Assembly: GCF_030063335.1 (NCBI RefSeq)
Contig: NZ_JASISW010000005.1
Span: 124,001 to 188,000, forward strand
Source: Rhodococcus sp. G-MC3
GTDB taxonomy: Bacteria > Actinomycetota > Actinomycetes > Mycobacteriales > Mycobacteriaceae
Reading direction: 5' to 3'
DNA length: 64,000 nucleotides
Part shown: positions 28,152 through 38,003 of the stretch, piece by piece
How positions within the stretch are numbered: the stretch's first letter is position 1
Layout of the letters: every line of letters starts with the position of its first letter
Program-made: the position numbers and the translations under genes
Notes under the pieces: generated by a model
Seen by the model: only the letters and a program-made list of their open reading frames with translations
The model's database searches: none
Told to the model about the DNA's origin: nothing

Positions 28152-28577
28152 GTGCCACTCTCCGAGCACGAGCAGCGCATGCTCGATCAGATCGAGAGCG
28201 CTCTCTACGCCGAGGATCCCAAATTCGCTTCTCACGTCAGAAGCGGACGTATGCGTACGGCATCGAGCAAGCGCCGTTTTCAAGCGGTCGCACTGTTCGT
28301 GCTGGGGCTGGTTCTTCTAGTTGCCGGTTTGGCGTTGCCATTCAAACCGGCTGGCTTCCCGGTGATCAGCCTTATCGGCTTTGTTTTGATGTTCGGTGCA
28401 GGTGTTCTGTTTCTGCTCGGCGGAACCCGAAAGGGCGCTACGACGTCCGAGGGTGCGGCTGGCAGCGCTGACACCGGATCGGAAAATTCAGGTCAGAAGC
28501 CGAAGCCCGGCCGCAAGGCCGGCGGGTTCACATCCCGTATGGAGGATCGGTTTCGACGGCGGTTCGAACAAGAGTGA
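28152..28577 (+). CDS. DUF3040 membrane protein (Rv2169c-like)
   Basis: 141 residues from GTG 28152, behind GGGGAGG. MPLSEHEQRMLDQIESALYAEDPKFA is split by family as a short acidic helix, the DUF3040 signature. Two membrane helices follow (FQAVALFVLGLVLLVAGLAL and ISLIGFVLMFGAGVLFLLGG), and then a Lys/Arg-rich cytoplasmic tail ends in MEDRFRRRFEQE. It keeps the Rv2169c position upstream of the division cluster. Function is not known. A strong terminator begins 75 bp after the stop. Confidence 0.82.
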   Translation: MPLSEHEQRMLDQIESALYAEDPKFASHVRSGRMRTASSKRRFQAVALFVLGLVLLVAGLALPFKPAGFPVISLIGFVLMFGAGVLFLLGGTRKGATTSEGAAGSADTGSENSGQKPKPGRKAGGFTSRMEDRFRRRFEQE

Positions 28578-28651
28578 TCGAGGGGTGTAGTCGCACGGCA
28601 TAGTGGTCGTGTCGAGTCAGCCCGACAAGTAAGAACTTCATACGGAACATA

Positions 28652-28703
28652 CAAACGCGAGGAGCGTTGGCGACCTACCGGTCGCCAACGCTCCTCGCGT
28701 TTT
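28652..28703 (+). terminator. Intrinsic terminator with a 23-bp perfect stem
   Basis: Bases 28653-28675 pair without mismatch with 28680-28702 around the loop TACC, and TTTT ends the 3' arm. This is unusually long and perfect for a high-GC genome. It isolates the mraZ promoter from the DUF3040 gene; the opposite strand also has an A/T-rich edge, so it may work both ways. Confidence 0.85.
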
Positions 28704-28773
28704 GTCATGTCTGCGCGTCTTCAAGCCTTGTAGCGGCGGTCGATTCGGAGTAGGCCACCCCCAATCGCTGAAT

Positions 28774-28789
28774 CCCCACTTTCACCCAC
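28774..28789 (-). promoter_or_regulatory. Inverted distal MraZ-box pair
   Basis: On the minus strand this is GTGGGTGAAAGTGGGG, identical over 16 bases to 28983-28998 on the plus strand. A related minus-strand pair, GTGGTGGAAAGTGGA, is at 28909-28923. Both have the 10-bp box spacing seen at the mraZ promoter. Confidence 0.6.
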
Positions 28790-28971
28790 GAATCGGGCCT
28801 GAGTGTGGCAGTCATCGATGTGAGTGCTCACCAACTGGGGTTTCGTCCGGAGCCGCGGTGCTTTGGCCTACTGAGCTCACTTGATCGAGTAGTTGCGTAA
28901 AAACTTCCTCCACTTTCCACCACATCGTTCACCAGCTGATTTATGACAAATCATCAACAAATGTGCCCTCT

Positions 28972-29008
28972 GTGGATTGAAAGTGGGTGAAAGTGGGGTA
29001 AAGTGGTG
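28972..29008 (+). promoter_or_regulatory. MraZ-binding box array upstream of mraZ
   Basis: GTGG boxes start at 28972, 28983, 28993 and 29003, so the last three have an exact 10-bp period (AAGTGGGTGA, AAGTGGGGTA, AAGTGGTGGC). MraZ is known to bind TGGG-type direct repeats with this spacing upstream of its own gene, so autoregulation of the cluster is likely. Confidence 0.75.
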
Positions 29009-29037
29009 GCAGCGGAGAGCGAGTGGGGAGGTGTCGA

Positions 29038-29469
29038 GTGTTCCTCGGTACCTACACGCCCAAGCTCGACGACAAAGGCCGGTTGACGTTGCCGGCCAAG
29101 TTTCGCGAAGCGCTCGAGGATGGAGTGATGGTGAGCAAAGGGCAGGATCACAGCCTCGCCATCTACACCCGCGAGGCATTTGCGGACAAGGTCAGGAAGC
29201 TGACCGAGGCGTCACGTTCGAACCCAGTCGCGCGCTCCTACATCAGGCAGCTCGGTGCAGGTACCGACGAGCAGAAGCTCGACGGTCAAGGCCGAATTGT
29301 TCTGAGTTCGGCTCACCGGAGCTACGCGAATCTGGATCGGAACGTCGTGGTGAACGGATCGATCGAGTTCATCGAAATCTGGAACGAAAATGCGTGGGCT
29401 CGTTACTCGGCCGAGAGCGAGCAAAGTTTCTCCGATGCAATCGACGAGTCACTGGAAGGGATCCTGTAG
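29038..29469 (+). CDS. mraZ: Transcriptional regulator MraZ
   Basis: 143 residues from GTG 29038, which gives [28 protein letters not shown] lies upstream. Two AbrB-like SpoVT domains are present, each with the DXXXR signature (DDKGRL near the start and DGQGRIVL near residue 87). MraZ forms a ring and represses the division and cell wall cluster by binding direct repeats ahead of its gene. Such repeats are seen 30-66 bp upstream. It is the first gene of the cluster. Confidence 0.93.
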   Translation: MFLGTYTPKLDDKGRLTLPAKFREALEDGVMVSKGQDHSLAIYTREAFADKVRKLTEASRSNPVARSYIRQLGAGTDEQKLDGQGRIVLSSAHRSYANLDRNVVVNGSIEFIEIWNENAWARYSAESEQSFSDAIDESLEGIL

Positions 29470-29509
29470 CCGCCTTCGATCACCGCTGAGTGCCGCGAGG
29501 CCTCTGCCC

Positions 29510-29591
29510 GATCAGAACCCTGACGTTCTTCCCCAACGCCAGGTTTCGCAGATCAGGACCCTGACGTTCTTCCCCAACGCCAGGTTCCCTA
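29510..29591. repeat. 41-bp tandem hairpin repeat between mraZ and rsmH
   Basis: Copies start at 29510 and 29551 and are the same for 38 bases apart from one change. Each holds CCTGACGTT and AACGCCAGG separated by 7 bases, which pair as a 9-bp stem with one mismatch. The repeat lies inside the transcript between two cluster genes. Confidence 0.85.
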
Positions 29592-29684
29592 TCGGACAGG
29601 GACCTCGAAGCATTCAGTTATCACCATCGCTCCAAGTGCGCCGATCGACCAGCGAGCGCAGAGGCACGACCGGGAGGAAAGATT

Positions 29685-30749
29685 GTGGAAGGCGAAGCGA
29701 CATCGCCCGTCCCGGACGAATCGGCGTCATCGGGTTCTTCGAACAGAGTGAATCCGGAAAGTGTGACTTCTTCCGAACCCAAACATGTTCCGGTGCGACT
29801 GGCCCGAGCCGACGAACTACTCGGCCCAGCGATCGATTCGGCTAACGCCCGCGGTGAAACGCCGGTCATGATCGATGCGACACTCGGCCTCGGTGGCCAC
29901 TCGGAGCATTTCCTCCGCACCTACCCCACGCTGCGGCTCATCGGCCTCGACAGGGACCCCGACGCGCTGAGGCGAGCAGGGATCCGACTGGCAGAATTCG
30001 CCGCCCGGACGACGTTGGTTCACACCACGTACGACGGAATCGATACGGCGCTGGAAGAGGCCGGTTTACCTGAGATCGGTTCGATCCACGCCATTCTGTT
30101 CGACCTGGGTGTGTCGTCCATGCAGCTCGACGAGGCTGATCGGGGATTTGCGTACTCGATCGATGCGCCGCTGGACATGAGGATGGATCCGACTGTCGGC
30201 ATCACCGCAGCGGACGTGCTCAATACCTACTCGCACGGTGACATAGCCCGAGTGCTCAGTACCTACGGCGAGGAGCGGTTTGCGGGCCGGATCGCGTCGG
30301 CGGTACTGCGACAGCGTGAGGTGGAACCGTTCACCACGAGTGCGCGGCTGGTGGAATTGTTGTACGCCTCCATTCCCGCCGCGACCAGGCGAACCGGGGG
30401 GCACCCAGCCAAGAGGACCTTCCAGGCCCTGCGGGTCGAGGTGAACGAAGAACTGCAATCGCTGGAGAAGGCCGTCCCCGCCGGACTCGAATCTTTGGCA
30501 ATAGGCGGCCGCATCGTCTTCATGTCCTACCAGTCTCTCGAGGATCGTGTGGTGAAGAAGGAATTGGCCCCGAGGGTCAAATCGCGCAGCCCGGAGGGAC
30601 TCCCCGTCGAACTTCCCGGTATGGGTCCGGAATTTCGACTGTTGACGAGGGGCGCCGAGCGCGCGTCCGAACAGGAAATAGAAGAGAACCCGCGTTCGGC
30701 ACCCGTGCGTCTGCGGGCGGCCGAACGGATTGCGAGGAGATCGGCATGA
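29685..30749 (+). CDS. rsmH: 16S rRNA (cytosine-1402-N4)-methyltransferase RsmH
   Basis: 354 residues from GTG 29685, after GGGAGGAAAG. It methylates C1402 in the ribosomal decoding centre with S-adenosylmethionine. [16 protein letters not shown] is the SAM-binding loop, [17 protein letters not shown] the RsmH signature, and [14 protein letters not shown] the conserved C-terminal block. A 35-residue Ser/Pro/Glu-rich N-terminal extension is specific to actinobacteria. Its stop overlaps the ftsL start as ATGA. Confidence 0.94.
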   Translation: MEGEATSPVPDESASSGSSNRVNPESVTSSEPKHVPVRLARADELLGPAIDSANARGETPVMIDATLGLGGHSEHFLRTYPTLRLIGLDRDPDALRRAGIRLAEFAARTTLVHTTYDGIDTALEEAGLPEIGSIHAILFDLGVSSMQLDEADRGFAYSIDAPLDMRMDPTVGITAADVLNTYSHGDIARVLSTYGEERFAGRIASAVLRQREVEPFTTSARLVELLYASIPAATRRTGGHPAKRTFQALRVEVNEELQSLEKAVPAGLESLAIGGRIVFMSYQSLEDRVVKKELAPRVKSRSPEGLPVELPGMGPEFRLLTRGAERASEQEIEENPRSAPVRLRAAERIARRSA

Positions 30750-31543
30750 CCATAACCGTGGGTTCGCCGCATACGAGACGTCGGTCTCGGTCCACCGCAT
30801 CGGATGCGGCTTCGGGTCGGTCGGGTGCAGCGCTCAGAGCGTACGAACGTCGGCAGCACAGGGCTACGTCGCGCGGCGTCGACGGGGTGGCAGGGAGCCA
30901 TTCGGCCGCTCGGATCGCGATGTCCGGCACGTCAATCACGGCGAGGATTCCGTTCGTGGCTTTGATCATCGGACTGTTGTCGCTGGGGCTCGGGCTCACA
31001 TTGCTGCTCACCACCCGTTCGGCAGGCGATTCCTACGTACTCAGCGACGCAAAGGCCGTCAACGAGCGCTTGGTACAGGAATCGGCTTCGCTGCAGCGTG
31101 ATGTCGAGTTGGCGGATTCCGCTCCCGAACTTGCGCGCAAGGCAGCCGATCAGGGCATGATTCCGGCTGCCAACGCTGCACGCCTACTAGTCGCACCCGA
31201 TGGGTCTTCCCAGGTGTTCGGGACACCTGCTCCTGCGCAGGGAGCTCCAGTAGCGCCGCTCGATCCGCCTGCAACGAGTGGAACGTCGCAGTCCTTGGAT
31301 TCGGAGTCTCGCAATCCTTCTCAGGTACAGAACGGGACTCGGACGGCGGCGCAGAATAGTTCGAATCGAAGCAGTTCGGCGAGCACGGTGCAGTCAGCCG
31401 GTAACATCCCACCGACCAACTCGACCCCACCCGTCACATCCGCCACGCCGAACTCATCGAATAACGCACGAACTGAAGCCCTCGGTGAACAATTGGTTCC
31501 CATGAGTACCCCGTCGGCAAGCCCTTCGGGTAGTCGGCAGTGA
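30746..31543 (+). CDS. ftsL: Cell division protein FtsL
   Basis: 265 residues from ATG 30746, overlapping the rsmH stop. A basic cytoplasmic region of about 65 residues is followed by one membrane helix ([21 protein letters not shown]), a short coiled coil with the division-protein pattern [13 protein letters not shown], and a long disordered Ser/Asn/Pro-rich tail. FtsL joins FtsQ and FtsB to activate FtsWI. The tail of about 130 residues is longer than in most bacteria but usual for actinobacteria (Rv2164c). Coupled to ftsI by a GTGA overlap. Confidence 0.85.
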   Translation: MTITVGSPHTRRRSRSTASDAASGRSGAALRAYERRQHRATSRGVDGVAGSHSAARIAMSGTSITARIPFVALIIGLLSLGLGLTLLLTTRSAGDSYVLSDAKAVNERLVQESASLQRDVELADSAPELARKAADQGMIPAANAARLLVAPDGSSQVFGTPAPAQGAPVAPLDPPATSGTSQSLDSESRNPSQVQNGTRTAAQNSSNRSSSASTVQSAGNIPPTNSTPPVTSATPNSSNNARTEALGEQLVPMSTPSASPSGSRQ

Positions 31544-33510
31544 CAAGGCCGACCCCCGGAGCTTCACGCCGTAAGCCATTGCCGCGAAACAGTTCTGGAG
31601 GGTATTCGCGAGATCCCGCACCGCGTCGGCCATCGGCGCGTACTCCGGATTCGCGTAGAACGGATTCGGCGCCGAGGCGTCCATCACCCCGGCAGTCGAG
31701 CAGATTCGACGCCTCGTCCTTCAAATTTCGAAGTGGTTTCGGCCGCGTCGTGATGTTCGGGATTCTCGCTGTCGTTGCGCTACAGCTGTTGTGGATCATG
31801 GGAGTCAACGGTCATCAACTGTCTGCCGAGGCCGCGTCCCAGCGAACCACCACGCTCGTCGATCCGGCCTCGCGAGGCTCGATTCTGGATCGGAACGGCA
31901 AGCCGATCGCATTCACGATGGAAGCGAAAGCTCTGACGTTTCAACCTGTCCGGGTTCGCCAAGAACTCGACGACGCTCGTGCGAAGGATCCGACGAAACC
32001 GGCTACGGACGACCGACTTGCCGCCATTGCCGCAGGCGTTCACGATGAACTCGGCGATGTCGCGAAAGAGAAGGACATCCTCGCCAAGTTGAAGAGCAGT
32101 GACACGTTCACCTACCTGGTTCGCGGTGTCGATTCGACCATCGCCACCAAGATCAGCGAGGACTTCGAAGAGGTAGGTCTCGAACGCCAGGACATCCGTG
32201 AGTACCCCGGGGGCTCGCTGGCTGCCAACATGGTCGGAGCCACTGGATGGGACGGGCACGGGCTGCTCGGACTGGAAGATTCGTTGGATTCGATGTTGGC
32301 TGGCACCGACGGTTCGCAAACCTACGACCGAGGATCGGACGGCGCAGTGATCCCCGGCAGTTGGCGTGACAAACAGACGGCCGTCAACGGAGCAGGCGTC
32401 GAGCTCACGATCGACGCGGATCTCCAGTATTACGTCCAGCAACAGGTGCAGTTGGCGAAGGACTTGTCCGGCGCGAAGAATGCGTCAGCGTTCGTCCAGG
32501 ACGCACACACCGGTGAGGTTCTCGCGATGTCGAACGACAAGACGTTCAATCCCGGTATCGGCGTCGGAAACAACGAGCGCGACAAAGAGATGGGCAATTT
32601 GGCCGTCTCGACTCCGTTCGAACCCGGCTCGGTGAACAAGATCATCACGGCCGCAGCCGCAATCGAATACGGTCTCACCACTCCGGACGAGGTTCTTCAG
32701 GTTCCGGGAAACATCTTCATGTCCGGGGTGTCGGTGAAGGACGCCTGGGAGCATGGTGTTGCGCCCTACACGACCACTGGAGTGTTCGGTAAGTCGTCGA
32801 ACGTCGGAACACTCATGCTTGCCCAGCGCGTCGGTGAAGATCGTTTCGCGGACATGCTGTCTCGGTTCGGCCTCGGGCAACGCACCGACGTGGGCCTCCC
32901 TGGCGAGAGTGCAGGTAACGTCCCGAGTCGTGACCAATGGTCCGGCGGCACGTTCGCCAACTTGCCTATCGGGCAGGGACTTTCGATGACCTTGATGCAG
33001 ATGACAGCGATGTATCAGGCGATCGCGAACGACGGGGTGCGGGTTCCACCACGAATCGTCAAGTCCACCATCGACCCGGACGGCAACAAGACCGAAACCG
33101 AGCAACCCGAGGGTGTATACGTCGTCAGTCCTCAGACGGCATCGACGGTGCGCAACATGTTCCGGGCGATCACCCAAGACGACACTGGAAATCAGCGAGG
33201 GACCGGTGTCGCCGCCGGAATCCCGGGGTATCAGATCAGTGGCAAAACGGGCACCGCACAGCAGGTTGATCCCGAGTGCAAGTGCTACAGCAACTCGAAC
33301 TACTGGATAACCTTCGCTGGTATCGCTCCCGCCGACGACCCTCGGTATGTGATCGGCATCATGCTCGACGCACCGAGCCGTAGCGCCGACGGATCGGGCG
33401 GACAGTCCGCCGCTCCGCTCTTTCACAACATTGCGAACTGGATGCTGCAACGTGACTCGGTGCCACTGTCGGCGGATCCAGGTCCCAAGTTGGTTCTGCA
33501 AGCAGACTGA
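31540..33510 (+). CDS. ftsI: Septal peptidoglycan transpeptidase FtsI (PBP3, PbpB)
   Basis: 656 residues from GTG 31540. A basic Ser/Arg/Pro-rich cytoplasmic tail is followed by one membrane helix (VVMFGILAVVALQLLWIMGV), a PBP dimer domain, and the transpeptidase domain. Catalytic motifs are SVNK (Ser in FEPGSVNKI), SSN (GKSSNVGT) and KTG (SGKTGTAQQ). It crosslinks septal peptidoglycan with FtsW. A Cys pair lies just after the KTG motif (PECKCYS). The gap to murE is 214 bp, the longest break between rsmH and ftsQ. Confidence 0.94.
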   Translation: MTRPTPGASRRKPLPRNSSGGYSRDPAPRRPSARTPDSRRTDSAPRRPSPRQSSRFDASSFKFRSGFGRVVMFGILAVVALQLLWIMGVNGHQLSAEAASQRTTTLVDPASRGSILDRNGKPIAFTMEAKALTFQPVRVRQELDDARAKDPTKPATDDRLAAIAAGVHDELGDVAKEKDILAKLKSSDTFTYLVRGVDSTIATKISEDFEEVGLERQDIREYPGGSLAANMVGATGWDGHGLLGLEDSLDSMLAGTDGSQTYDRGSDGAVIPGSWRDKQTAVNGAGVELTIDADLQYYVQQQVQLAKDLSGAKNASAFVQDAHTGEVLAMSNDKTFNPGIGVGNNERDKEMGNLAVSTPFEPGSVNKIITAAAAIEYGLTTPDEVLQVPGNIFMSGVSVKDAWEHGVAPYTTTGVFGKSSNVGTLMLAQRVGEDRFADMLSRFGLGQRTDVGLPGESAGNVPSRDQWSGGTFANLPIGQGLSMTLMQMTAMYQAIANDGVRVPPRIVKSTIDPDGNKTETEQPEGVYVVSPQTASTVRNMFRAITQDDTGNQRGTGVAAGIPGYQISGKTGTAQQVDPECKCYSNSNYWITFAGIAPADDPRYVIGIMLDAPSRSADGSGGQSAAPLFHNIANWMLQRDSVPLSADPGPKLVLQAD

Positions 33511-33567
33511 CGCAGAGTGGGAGCGAAGTGCTCTCCTACGTAACGCACATGCGTTCGCCCAGTTGAT

Positions 33568-33596
33568 GGGTTTGTCGGGTCTGGGGTTTGTCGGGA
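33568..33596. repeat. 13-bp direct repeat in the ftsI-murE gap
   Basis: GGGTTTGTCGGG occurs at 33568 and again at 33584, a 16-base period. A palindrome with AACGCA/TGCGTT arms is at 33542-33555. I see no gene in this 214-bp gap. Confidence 0.65.
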
Positions 33597-33724
33597 TCCG
33601 CACGCCGGTAACCTGACACGTCGACCCTGAACGGAAAGTTCCGGACGGGGGGACCGGGATCCACCCCCAGACACCGCGCGCGGTGACGACCCACCGCCTT
33701 CGCAGCCGAGCAGAAAGGAGCACA

Positions 33725-35332
33725 GTGTCTGTGCCAGCAGAGCAGCAACCTGCTCCGTCAGCGTCTCGCCCTTCGTCGCCACCGCAGACGCCGATCGAGG
33801 TATTGGCGGAAGCCGCGGACGCAACCCTGATGCCCGCCGACACCGCCGAGCAGCGACTCGTGTCGGGCGTCGATCTCCGTGCCCAGGCGATCGAGGACGG
33901 TGACCTGTTCGCAGCACTGCCAGGATCGTCGGCACACGGCGCATCGTTCGCGGCCCAGGCGATCCAACGGGGTGCCGCCGCGATACTCACCGATCCCACC
34001 GGACTGGACGAAATTCGACGCCAGTTCGATCTGCTTCCGGTTCCCGTCGTCGTTCACGATCGGCCACGGAACGTGCTCGGTCTAGTGTCCGCCCTGGTGT
34101 ATGGCAATCCGTCGGAAAAGATGACGGTCATCGGCATCACTGGTACTTCCGGTAAGACGACGACCTCCTATCTGCTCGAGGCAGCATTGACTGCCGCTGG
34201 ACGCCGCACCGGATTGATCGGAACGATCGAGACCAAGATTGCCGGATCCCGAATACCCAGTGCACTGACTACGCCCGAGGCGCCGCAGTTGCACGCCTTG
34301 TTTGCACTGATGGTCGAACAAGGCCTCGATACGGTCGTGATGGAGGTATCGAGTCACGCGTTGTCCCTGGGGAGAGTCGACGGCACCGTCTTCGCGGTGG
34401 GGGCGTTCACCAATCTGTCGCAAGATCATCTGGATTTCCACGACACCCTCGAGGACTATTTTCTCGCCAAGAGTCGGCTTTTCGCAGCGGACTCGCGGGT
34501 GCGGACGCAGTCGGCCGTGATCTGTGTCGACGACGTCTGGGGTAAGCGGATGGCCGACATCGCACTGTCGGCTGGATCCAAGGTTCTCACGGTGTCGGTC
34601 TCGTCTGAATCGGACTGGACGGTGGAGGACTGGGAAAAGGATCCCGGCGGCACCCAGACATTCACGTTGGTCGAGCCGCGGGGCGATCGCCACTCGGCGT
34701 CGATTCGACTACCCGGACGCTACAACGTGGCCAACGCGGTCCTCGCCGCCGCAACCTGCGCTGCGGCCGAGGTGGATGTGGATCGTGCAATTCTCGGCAT
34801 GGCCGAGGTGGACGTTCCGGGACGGGTACAGCGAATTTCCCGTGGACAAAAATTTCTCGCGGTCGTCGATTACGCGCACAAACCTGCCGCGGTCGAGGCA
34901 GTCATCGACACTCTCCGCGAGCAGACCGAGGGTCGCATTGCAGTGGTTCTCGGAGCAGGAGGGGACCGCGACAAAGGAAAGCGCTCACTCATGGGCGCGG
35001 CAGGCGCACGAGGAGCCGACCTTCTGGTGATCACCGATGACAATCCTCGATCCGAAGATCCAGCGGTGATCAGGGAGTCGGTTCTGGCGGGGGCGCTCGG
35101 TGTCGACTGTGCTGCTCGCGGCGAAGTCAGAAATATCGCGGGCAGAGGACATGCCATCGCCGATGCAGTGCAGTGGGCAGAAGATGGAGACGTCGTGCTC
35201 GTTGCAGGCAAAGGCCACGAAACAGGTCAGGACATCGGTGGAGTGAAGTACCCGTTCGACGACAGGGTCGTCCTCGCCGACGCCATCGATCGAAAGATCG
35301 GCCGGAACACGAGCGAGCGGGTGATCTCGTGA
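33725..35332 (+). CDS. murE: UDP-MurNAc-L-Ala-D-Glu:meso-DAP ligase MurE
   Basis: 535 residues. It adds meso-diaminopimelate to the UDP-MurNAc dipeptide. The ATP loop is GITGTSGKTTTSYLL, the catalytic Lys region LPGRYNVANAVLAAA, and DDNPRSEDP contains the DNPR motif that selects meso-DAP over lysine. GTG 33725 is chosen because AAAGGAG lies just upstream; GTG 33683, in frame, would add 14 residues. The N-terminus is Pro/Ser-rich. Its stop overlaps the murF start as GTGA. Confidence 0.94.
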   Translation: MSVPAEQQPAPSASRPSSPPQTPIEVLAEAADATLMPADTAEQRLVSGVDLRAQAIEDGDLFAALPGSSAHGASFAAQAIQRGAAAILTDPTGLDEIRRQFDLLPVPVVVHDRPRNVLGLVSALVYGNPSEKMTVIGITGTSGKTTTSYLLEAALTAAGRRTGLIGTIETKIAGSRIPSALTTPEAPQLHALFALMVEQGLDTVVMEVSSHALSLGRVDGTVFAVGAFTNLSQDHLDFHDTLEDYFLAKSRLFAADSRVRTQSAVICVDDVWGKRMADIALSAGSKVLTVSVSSESDWTVEDWEKDPGGTQTFTLVEPRGDRHSASIRLPGRYNVANAVLAAATCAAAEVDVDRAILGMAEVDVPGRVQRISRGQKFLAVVDYAHKPAAVEAVIDTLREQTEGRIAVVLGAGGDRDKGKRSLMGAAGARGADLLVITDDNPRSEDPAVIRESVLAGALGVDCAARGEVRNIAGRGHAIADAVQWAEDGDVVLVAGKGHETGQDIGGVKYPFDDRVVLADAIDRKIGRNTSERVIS

Positions 35333-36921
35333 AAGCGATGACCATCGCGCAGATTGCCGAGATCGTCGGGGGTGTCCTTCACGACGTGGCCGATCCCGAC
35401 CGGATCGTCGACGGCACGGTGGAGTTCGACTCCCGGAAGGTCGGTCCTGGCAGCCTGTTTCTGGCACTGCCGGGAGCGCGTGTCGACGGGCACACTCATG
35501 CGGCTGCTGCGATCGAGGGGGGTGCGGCGGTCGTTCTCGCCGCACGCCCGGTAGGCGTTCCGGCCATCGTGGTCGAACCGGTACCTCACGACGGCAGGGC
35601 CATGGCGCTCGAACACGATACCGACGGCTCGGGTGCCGCCGTCCTGGCAGCGTTGAGCAAACTTGCCCGCGCATCGGTCGAGGAGCTGACGGCCTCGTCC
35701 GGACTGACCGTCGTCGGCGTCACCGGATCCTCGGGCAAGACATCGACGAAGGACCTGTTGGCCGCGGTGTTGCGTCCGCTGGGAGCCGTCGTCGCGCCGC
35801 CCGGATCATTCAACAACGAACTGGGACATCCGTGGACTGCTCTGCGAGCGGACGAGTCCTCGAAGTTCCTCGTTCTCGAACTTTCGGCCAGAGGTGTCGG
35901 ACATGTCGCGGCCCTCGCGCACGCGGCGCCACCGCGCATCGGCGTCGTGCTGAATGTCGGTACTGCGCATCTGGGCGAGTTCGGGTCACGCGAGAAGATT
36001 GCCATCGCCAAAGGTGAACTGGTAGAAGCGCTTCCGGATGCCGAACACGGGGGAGTGGCGGTGCTCAACGCCGACGACAGGCTCGTCCTGGCGATGAGAT
36101 CGCGTACGTCCGCGAGGGTGGTCACCGTCGGGTTGTCGCCCGACGCGGACATCAGAGCGCGGGAAGTAGTACTCGATGCCGATGCCAGGCCGCGTTTCAC
36201 GATGGTCACACCGGTCGGTGAGATCGACGTCGCGCTCGCGGTGCACGGCGAACATCAAATCGGCAACGCACTCGCAGCTGCCGCAGTAGCTCTCGAATGC
36301 GGGGCGGATCTAGCTGTGATCGCCGAGGCGCTCGCGGGTTCGTCGGCGGCATCCGTTCGACGGATGGACGTCAGAACCAGAGCCGACGGCGTGACTGTGG
36401 TCAACGATTCCTACAACGCCAATCCCGATTCGATGCGTGCCGCGTTGAAGGCGCTCGTGTCGATGTCGAGGTCCAGTGCAGGACCACGTCGGCGCACGTG
36501 GGCTGTACTGGGTGAGATGGCCGAACTCGGTCCCGAATCGATCATCGAACACGACGCAATCGGACGGCTCGCAGTCAGATTGGACGTCAGCCGCCTGATC
36601 ATCGTCGAATCGGGTCGCCCGACGAGGGCCATGCATCAGGGTGCCGTGATGGAGGGGTCGTGGGGCGAGGAATCGATGCTCGTAGACGATGACGCCGCTG
36701 CGATCGCGATCCTTCGCGAGCAGGTGGAGCCCGGTGACATCGTTTTGGTCAAGGCGTCGCAGTCGATTGCACTGTGGACCGTGGCCGAAGCGTTGCTCGG
36801 CGATGTGCAGATCGATACTGCGCCGGTGGATGATGGCTCGGTACACGACATGCAGGTGGAAGCAGGGAGTTCTTCGACAGTGGACGGGGACAAGAAGATG
36901 ACACCGGAGGAAACGCAGTGA
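35329..36921 (+). CDS. murF: UDP-MurNAc-tripeptide:D-Ala-D-Ala ligase MurF
   Basis: 530 residues from GTG 35329 ([15 protein letters not shown]), overlapping the murE stop. It adds the D-Ala-D-Ala dipeptide to finish the pentapeptide precursor. The ATP loop is [15 protein letters not shown], followed by [10 protein letters not shown] and the [18 protein letters not shown] block of the Mur ligase family. A longer frame upstream lies on the opposite phase of murE and is not real. GTGA overlap with mraY. Confidence 0.94.
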   Translation: MKAMTIAQIAEIVGGVLHDVADPDRIVDGTVEFDSRKVGPGSLFLALPGARVDGHTHAAAAIEGGAAVVLAARPVGVPAIVVEPVPHDGRAMALEHDTDGSGAAVLAALSKLARASVEELTASSGLTVVGVTGSSGKTSTKDLLAAVLRPLGAVVAPPGSFNNELGHPWTALRADESSKFLVLELSARGVGHVAALAHAAPPRIGVVLNVGTAHLGEFGSREKIAIAKGELVEALPDAEHGGVAVLNADDRLVLAMRSRTSARVVTVGLSPDADIRAREVVLDADARPRFTMVTPVGEIDVALAVHGEHQIGNALAAAAVALECGADLAVIAEALAGSSAASVRRMDVRTRADGVTVVNDSYNANPDSMRAALKALVSMSRSSAGPRRRTWAVLGEMAELGPESIIEHDAIGRLAVRLDVSRLIIVESGRPTRAMHQGAVMEGSWGEESMLVDDDAAAIAILREQVEPGDIVLVKASQSIALWTVAEALLGDVQIDTAPVDDGSVHDMQVEAGSSSTVDGDKKMTPEETQ

Positions 36922-37997
36922 GACAGATCCTCTTCGCCGGAGGTATCGCGCTCGCTGTGGCAATCCTGCTCACGCCAGTGCTGATCAAGACGTTCTCGAA
37001 GCAGGGCTTCGGGCAGGAAATTCGCGTCGAGGGCCCGGCCAGCCACCAGTCCAAGCGGGGCACGCCAACGATGGGCGGCGTTGCGATCCTGGCAGGCCTG
37101 TGGGCCGGGTACTGGGGCTCGCACCTGATCGGTGTCGGGTATGACGCCGACGGTCCATCAGCGTCGGCACTGCTGGTGCTCGGCCTGACGACCGTCCTCG
37201 GTATCGTTGGCTTCCTCGACGACTTCATCAAGATTCGCAAGCAGCGGAACCTGGGACTGAACAAGACCGCAAAGCTGGTCGGCCAATTGGTTGCCGCTCT
37301 CTTGTTCGGCGTACTGGCGCTGCAGTTCAAGGGCGCGGGCGGTCTGACGCCTGCCAGCCAACAGCTGTCCTACGTCAGAGACATCGCCACGGTGAGTCTC
37401 GGTCCGATCGTATTCGTGGTGTGGTGTTACTTCCTGGTCACCGCGTGGTCCAACGCGGTGAATCTGACGGACGGCCTCGACGGGCTCGCGGCAGGCTCCA
37501 TGACTCTCGTCCTCGGCGCCTACACGGTGATCACGTTCTGGCAATACCGCCAGGCATGTTCCACCAACCCCGGTCCCGGTTGCTACGACGTCCGCGATCC
37601 TCTCGACCTTGCTCTCATCTGTGCATCGGCGGCGGGCGCGTGTATCGGATTTCTGTGGTGGAACGCCGCACCGGCGAAGATCTTCATGGGCGACACCGGC
37701 TCGCTCGCGCTGGGCGGTCTGATCGCTGGTCTGTCCATCGTCACTCGCACCGAACTGATCATGGTCGTCATCGCGGCACTGTTCGTCGCCGAAGCTGCCT
37801 CGGTGGTCATCCAGGTCGCGGTGTTCCGGTCGAGTCGAAGACGAGTGTTCCGAATGGCACCGTTCCATCATCACTTCGAGCTCGCAGGCTGGGCAGAAAC
37901 CACGGTGATCATCCGGTTCTGGTTGCTTGCGGCGATCGCCTCCGCGGTTGGACTGGCGTTGTTCTACAGCGAGTACCTCGCTGCAGTCGGCGGGTAG
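36918..37997 (+). CDS. mraY: Phospho-MurNAc-pentapeptide translocase MraY
   Basis: 359-residue membrane enzyme with ten hydrophobic segments, starting at GTG 36918. It moves phospho-MurNAc-pentapeptide to undecaprenyl or decaprenyl phosphate, giving lipid I on the inner leaflet. [13 protein letters not shown] holds the Asp-Asp pair, [15 protein letters not shown] the second catalytic Asp, and [13 protein letters not shown] the HHH motif. The gap to murD is 6 bp. Confidence 0.95.
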   Translation: MRQILFAGGIALAVAILLTPVLIKTFSKQGFGQEIRVEGPASHQSKRGTPTMGGVAILAGLWAGYWGSHLIGVGYDADGPSASALLVLGLTTVLGIVGFLDDFIKIRKQRNLGLNKTAKLVGQLVAALLFGVLALQFKGAGGLTPASQQLSYVRDIATVSLGPIVFVVWCYFLVTAWSNAVNLTDGLDGLAAGSMTLVLGAYTVITFWQYRQACSTNPGPGCYDVRDPLDLALICASAAGACIGFLWWNAAPAKIFMGDTGSLALGGLIAGLSIVTRTELIMVVIAALFVAEAASVVIQVAVFRSSRRRVFRMAPFHHHFELAGWAETTVIIRFWLLAAIASAVGLALFYSEYLAAVGG

Positions 37998-38003
37998 TAA
38001 GCG

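Noticed and set aside
28774-28998. Terminal inverted repeats of a small mobile element
   Set aside because: The repeats match the 10-bp-period MraZ boxes, there is no transposase or target duplication, and the gap is promoter DNA.
29510-29591. CRISPR-like repeat
   Set aside because: Only two units directly next to each other, no spacers, no cas genes.
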